Origin: Mesorhizobium zhangyense
GTDB lineage: Bacteria; Pseudomonadota; Alphaproteobacteria; Rhizobiales; Rhizobiaceae
Reading direction: 5' to 3'
Length of the DNA stretch: 64,000 nt
Assembly: GCF_011045115.1 (NCBI RefSeq)
Contig: NZ_JAAKZG010000017.1
Location: 45,436-109,435, forward strand
The notes under the pieces are model-generated. The model made no database searches and was not told the DNA's origin. It worked only from the letters and a program-made list of their open reading frames with translations. Positions 60,545-64,000 of the stretch are shown piece by piece (the first letter of the stretch is position 1; every line of letters starts with the position of its first letter). The position numbers and the translations under genes were made by a program.

Positions 60545-61774
60545 CTATGCAAGTTCGCTATAGAGCGGCACGGTCGGGGCGTGTGCGTCGATCACCTTGA
60601 CGACAGTGGCGGCGAGGGGGAGATTTCTCTTCTCAGCGTCCCACGCTTGACGAAATCGTTGGACGGTTTCGGCGGCGGTATCGATGACGAGCTTTTCCGA
60701 TAGCAACGCCTTGGCCGCCATATGCCGAAGCTCATCAGCGTCGAGCTCGGTCATCTTCTTTGTTCGCGAGAAATTGAGGGCGGCCGTATCCTCGCCCTCC
60801 ATATAAGGAACGGTCGACACTAGGTCGTAGGCTGGCGAGAGCGCAGCCGTTTGTCGGTCCGGATAGATCAGCGACCAGTTCTTGAGGTGCATATCGCCAT
60901 TGCCGATCAGCGCACTGAACACGAGGCGCCGGATAAACTCGGCGGCGCCGGCATCTCCAGCCTCTGTGCCGATGACGCGTGCGATGTTTGCGTAGCTCGC
61001 ACGCTTGTATTTGTTGTCCGGAAAGACGCCGAAAACCTGCGCAAAGTCCTCGGTGTGGACAGGGCCGTCGACGGTTCGGTCGAAGCGGCTGACAGCAAGC
61101 GCCTGTCCCTTTAGCTCGCCGATGCCGTCTGGAATGCCGGTGATCGCATCCAGATCGATCAGGTTGATGATCGGCACCTCCATGCCGATCATCCCGGCGA
61201 TCATCATCATTGAAAACTCGTTTTCTGGAACGCCGGCGAACTGCTGAGACGGCAGCTTCACGATCCAGGAACCACCAACTCCTTCCGCGGGAATGGTCAG
61301 GCCCCCGCCCTTGCCGGCGTTCTGGAACGCAGAGAACTTGAGTTGCACACCAGCGAGCGAAAAGCGCAGCGCATTAGGTTTGGCATTCTCCGGTAAATCC
61401 TCGTCGGCGCGACGTGGAAGGGCGTCACCGGCCGCGGGATGAATAGACAGCGCTCCCGGCAGATCTAGGCCAAGCACCCATAGCAGGAAGAATTCGCGTT
61501 GCTGGTTGACCCCGGCGCGCTCGGCGAGATAACGCCGCAGCCCTCCCTCGGGTAGCAGGTTCGAGAAAAATGGCGGCACAACCCGCTGTGTCGGGCGAAT
61601 TTTGGTAATGAGGCCACCCAGATCGTCTTTGAACGAAAGGCTGAGGGTCGGCCGATCCGGGTTTTCGACATAGTCTTCGTTGAAGGCAAATATCGTCCGG
61701 TCGCCCTGCAAATGGGTTAGCGTGCCGATGGGCTCACCGTAGAGTCGCACATCGAGAACCGAGACGTCAGGCAT
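60545..61774 (-). CDS. hipA: HipA-family serine/threonine kinase toxin
   Basis: A 409-residue HipA-like kinase. Seen: couple-HipA N-domain (VRLYGEPIGTLTHLQGDRTIFAF), PTLSLSF, SLAGVQLKFS (ATP loop region), WIVKLPS, AVSRFDR, catalytic IGNGDMHLKNWSL and metal-binding SPAYDLVST. The start at 61774 overlaps the hipB end by eight bases. In E. coli HipA phosphorylates glutamyl-tRNA synthetase and causes growth arrest. All kinase residues appear intact. Confidence 0.94.
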   Translation of the reverse strand: MPDVSVLDVRLYGEPIGTLTHLQGDRTIFAFNEDYVENPDRPTLSLSFKDDLGGLITKIRPTQRVVPPFFSNLLPEGGLRRYLAERAGVNQQREFFLLWVLGLDLPGALSIHPAAGDALPRRADEDLPENAKPNALRFSLAGVQLKFSAFQNAGKGGGLTIPAEGVGGSWIVKLPSQQFAGVPENEFSMMMIAGMIGMEVPIINLIDLDAITGIPDGIGELKGQALAVSRFDRTVDGPVHTEDFAQVFGVFPDNKYKRASYANIARVIGTEAGDAGAAEFIRRLVFSALIGNGDMHLKNWSLIYPDRQTAALSPAYDLVSTVPYMEGEDTAALNFSRTKKMTELDADELRHMAAKALLSEKLVIDTAAETVQRFRQAWDAEKRNLPLAATVVKVIDAHAPTVPLYSELA

Positions 61775-62357
61775 CGTCGTCACCTTCGTCGAGCGAGTAG
61801 GCAGCCCGTGGTTCGGCTGAACCGCCATGGGCGATCGAATTGCGTAAACGCTGCAGGTTCTGCGCGATGTCACGGACTATGGGTGCCGCTTGGTCGCTCG
61901 CCTGATAGCGCTCTAGCCGAGCGATCAGTTCGCGCACGAGCTGCATCTCCTGATCGTTGAGATTCACCCGCCGCAGGAAACGCAGCGTATCCTCGACGCG
62001 GTCGAGGTCGGCCGAGCTTCCGTAGAGTTCCTTCATCTTCTTGACCAGCCGTTCAGCGCGGGCAAAGCGTTTGTCGTTGGGCTGACCCGCATGAATATGC
62101 ATGTTGGGCGTTGCCTGCGCCTTGACCAGGCCTAGGACCGCGGGCACCAGTTTCTTCGGCACGAGCATGAGCTCGAGATCGAGCGCGCGGGTTATGTCGA
62201 TGAAACTTGATAGCCCAGGCTCCATCTTACCGCTCTCAATTTGGGAAATATGGCTCTGCGTCAGCCCGGCTCGCTTACTGAGGGCGCGCTGACTAACGCC
62301 TGAGGCCTCGCGGACCTCGCGTGTTTGCGCGATCAGCCTTTCGCTCTGGTACGCCAT
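61767..62357 (-). CDS. hipB: HipB-like XRE antitoxin with long C-terminal extension
   Basis: A 196-residue protein. Residues 10-65 are an XRE helix-turn-helix (REVREASGVSQRALSKRAGLT then SHISQIESGKMEPGLSSF). Classical HipB has about 90 residues; here a further 120 residues follow, with a helical part rich in charged residues (about 95-165) that is not recognised. Start ATG 62357 lies just beside the first operator-like motif. It neutralises HipA and represses the operon, presumably through the repeats at 62358-62486. Confidence 0.9.
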   Translation of the reverse strand: MAYQSERLIAQTREVREASGVSQRALSKRAGLTQSHISQIESGKMEPGLSSFIDITRALDLELMLVPKKLVPAVLGLVKAQATPNMHIHAGQPNDKRFARAERLVKKMKELYGSSADLDRVEDTLRFLRRVNLNDQEMQLVRELIARLERYQASDQAAPIVRDIAQNLQRLRNSIAHGGSAEPRAAYSLDEGDDDA

Positions 62358-62486
62358 GATACATAGTCCTAGATCAAATGGTCCCAACGATCAGGATAAT
62401 GTATCTACCTTGACATGCCACCGCCGTCAACGACGTTGATTTAGGATAGTGATCATCAAACGTCCTCCGATATAGGATCATGCATC
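62358..62486. promoter_or_regulatory. Four operator-like repeats upstream of hipBA
   Basis: Copies of AGGAta-TG-ATC: AGGACTATGTATC (62370-62358, minus strand), AGGATAATGTATC (62393-62405), AGGATAGTGATC (62443-62454), AGGATCATGCATC (62474-62486). Probably HipB binding sites. From 62487 to 62624 nothing is recognised. Confidence 0.6.
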
Positions 62487-62624
62487 ACTCAACATTTCCT
62501 CGTTCGCAATGAGTGACACTCTTCGGACGGGTGGACGCATCGCCGCCAAGCCGACAAGTCAGTTGCGATCCTCGATAGAGCGCCGCTACCGTTTGAAACG
62601 CGGCATAGTTCCAGAGCAAATCGT

Positions 62625-62741
62625 TTATGGTTTTTTGTGGCTGCCGGTCGTGTCATCCAGGAAGGCCTCCTGCCACATCTCGATACGCGACCGGAATTGG
62701 GCTTCGACTTGGATCTCCACCGAGCGCCTCCCCGTAGTCAT
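62625..62741 (-). CDS. Small ORF coupled to the DUF1612-like remnant
   Basis: A 38-residue frame whose ATG overlaps the upstream stop (ATGA). Contains VEIQVEAQFRSRIEMWQEAF, coding-like composition, ending KKP. No family recognised. The coupling is the only support; it may be a remnant. Confidence 0.3.
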   Translation of the reverse strand: MTTGRRSVEIQVEAQFRSRIEMWQEAFLDDTTGSHKKP

Positions 62742-63053
62742 AGGACGCCCCAACCTCGATAACGTCCCCTCCCCGTCATCTCCCGCACTCCAAGGTCAAC
62801 CACAAGATTGAGCGCCCCGCGCGGAGTTACCTTTGCTGCCTTCGCGATCATTGCCGCGGAAACGACTGGACGAGACAGGACAAGCTCAAGAATATCAGGA
62901 AGGCTACTCGATGACCGACGATACCTCAGGCGACGCTCCATCTGATCCTTCGCTTGGCCGAGCCGATCGAGCTCTTTCATCCCGGCGTCGGCGGCGCTCG
63001 ACAGTGCGTCAAGAAACGCGATGAGTCTGGTGGTGTGCACAGGCGAACGCCGC
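62738..63053 (-). pseudogene. DUF1612-like gene, 5' end removed by IS6 element
   Basis: About 105 C-terminal residues remain: LIAFLDALSSAADAGMKELDRLGQ, then LPDILELVLSRPVVSAAMIAKAAKVTPRGALNLVVDLGVREMTGRGRYRGWGVL. The winged-helix part ending TGRGRYRxWG(I/V)L is typical of DUF1612 proteins on rhizobial plasmids (from memory). The open frame continues into the IS6 end, which supplies 25 foreign residues and an ATG. No matching N-terminal half is visible on the other side of the element. Confidence 0.65.
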
Positions 63054-63873
63054 GGTTCTGTCGCAAACTGAATCGCAACTTGTTTCCAGCATGAGAGCTC
63101 GTCGATTATCCGGGAGTTCTCGATGTTCAAGGGGCGTCATTTCGATCGATCAGTGATCCTGCTGTGCGTACGCTGGTACCTGACTTACAATCTGAGCCTA
63201 CGCGATCTGGAGGAGATGATGGCCGAACGCGGCCTGAACGTCGATCATTCGACCGTGCACCGCTGGGTCGTTCACTTCTCGCCTCAGCTTCTGGAGCGCT
63301 TCAACCGGCACAAGCGGAGCGTCGGTAGCAAGTGGCATATGGACGAAACCTACATCGAGGTACGCGGTCAGTGGACGTATCTTTACCGTGCCATCGACGG
63401 TGTCGGCGACACGGTCGAGTTCTTGTTCAGCGAAAATCGTGACCTGCTGGCAGCCAAACGCTTTTTCCGGAAGGCATTCGCGCGCCACGGCCGACCGGAG
63501 CGCATCGTCATCGACGGCAGCCAGACCAATCATGAGGCGATCATTTCTTGCGATGCCGAAAACCGTCTGCGGGATCGATCGCGACGTTCACTAAAGCCGA
63601 TCCGCATTCGACGGAGCAGGTATCTCAACAATCGGATCGAACAGGATCACAGGCGCATCAAGCGCCGAATCCGATCGATGCTCGGCTTCAAGTCGATGGC
63701 AAGCGCCGAGATCATTCTCTCGGGCATCGAGATGGTGCACATGATGCGCAAACGACAGGCGAGGTTTGCCCGCAATCCACGTCCGTCAATCGCCGAGCAA
63801 TTCGACATCCTCACCGCCTGACCCTGAGGACATAGCTCCTCTCGTGACCACCAGCAGGATTTGCGACAGAACC
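63054..63873. mobile_element. IS6-family insertion sequence, 820 bp
   Basis: Perfect 14-bp terminal inverted repeats GGTTCTGTCGCAAA at 63054-63067 and, inverted, 63860-63873. Contains one intact transposase. The 8-bp flanks differ (AACGCCGC left, GTCGAAGG right), so there is no target-site duplication; this suggests recombination or a replicative cointegrate after insertion. Elements of this family often move neighbouring genes. Confidence 0.95.
63123..63821 (+). CDS. IS6-family transposase
   Basis: A 232-residue DDE transposase, full length. Seen: GRHFDRSVILLCVRWYLTY start, helix-turn-helix NLSLRDLEEMMAERGLNVDHSTVHRWV, catalytic Asp in WHMDETYIEV, Asp in IVIDGSQTN, Glu in YLNNRIEQDHRRIKRR. 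Intact and probably active. Confidence 0.95.
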   Translation: MFKGRHFDRSVILLCVRWYLTYNLSLRDLEEMMAERGLNVDHSTVHRWVVHFSPQLLERFNRHKRSVGSKWHMDETYIEVRGQWTYLYRAIDGVGDTVEFLFSENRDLLAAKRFFRKAFARHGRPERIVIDGSQTNHEAIISCDAENRLRDRSRRSLKPIRIRRSRYLNNRIEQDHRRIKRRIRSMLGFKSMASAEIILSGIEMVHMMRKRQARFARNPRPSIAEQFDILTA

Positions 63874-64000
63874 GTCGAAGGCTGGCGCTTTTCCTGATAT
63901 CGGGGCACCGGCGATGGTGGTCACGGCAAAATGTAGGCGGCGGCTGTTCGGCCGGCTTTCGATTGATGTCAGGATTGAGATTCTTGGTCGGCAGCATGCG
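63874..64000. other. Right window edge after IS6
   Basis: 127 bases with open frames on both strands but too short to identify. It is not the missing part of the DUF1612-like gene as far as can be judged. Confidence 0.3.

Overview
The window is GC-rich, densely coded alphaproteobacterial DNA. A repeat of the type scattered through Mesorhizobium, Phyllobacterium, Aminobacter and Brucella genomes lies at about 1061-1161. Together with TRAP transporters and a plasmid-style GreA, this points to Hyphomicrobiales (Rhizobiales), perhaps on a megaplasmid or accessory island. The genus is an inference.

Region 1 (1-40.1 kb) is one large catabolic island. It holds three CYP199-like cytochromes P450, one [2Fe-2S] ferredoxin and one ferredoxin reductase. 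It also holds one complete TRAP transporter plus two extra solute-binding proteins, two MFS carriers, a TfdB/MhpA-type FAD monooxygenase, an acyl-CoA ligase, a CaiB-type CoA-transferase, a thiolase, an HMG-CoA-lyase-like enzyme, five SDRs, two MDRs, an Fe-dependent dehydrogenase, an alpha/beta hydrolase and a GST. Many small fold proteins of uncertain role are mixed in (three double NIPSNAP proteins, five NTF2/SnoaL-like, EthD, DUF3237, VOC). LuxR-type and MarR-type regulators sit inside. The likely logic is import of an organic, possibly aromatic or cyclic, carboxylate, P450 oxidation, CoA activation, SDR/MDR oxidation and thiolytic or lyase cleavage. The substrate cannot be read from sequence. 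A shared palindrome, (T)GTCCC-N8-GGGAC(A), recurs in nearly all the main promoter regions of this island and was not noticed to the right of it; it looks like the operator of a dedicated regulon.

Region 2 (40.2-56.9 kb) starts with an IS30-family element. An RND efflux pump with a TetR regulator follows, then a stress/efflux mosaic: TetR-MFS-KASII, two homologous small secreted proteins beside TetR genes, SDRs with TetR or AraC regulators, a truncated GST and a MYG1-family protein. A roughly 80-bp promoter region is duplicated here at 47160 and 48094.

Region 3 (57-64 kb) looks like an accessory or defence-like segment. It has a plasmid-type GreA, a proteasome/HslV-like Ntn-hydrolase split by a frameshift in a G5 run, a large CoiA-like nuclease protein, a HipBA toxin-antitoxin pair with four repeated operator-like motifs, and a DUF1612-like gene decapitated by an IS6-family element (820 bp, 14-bp perfect inverted repeats, no target duplication).
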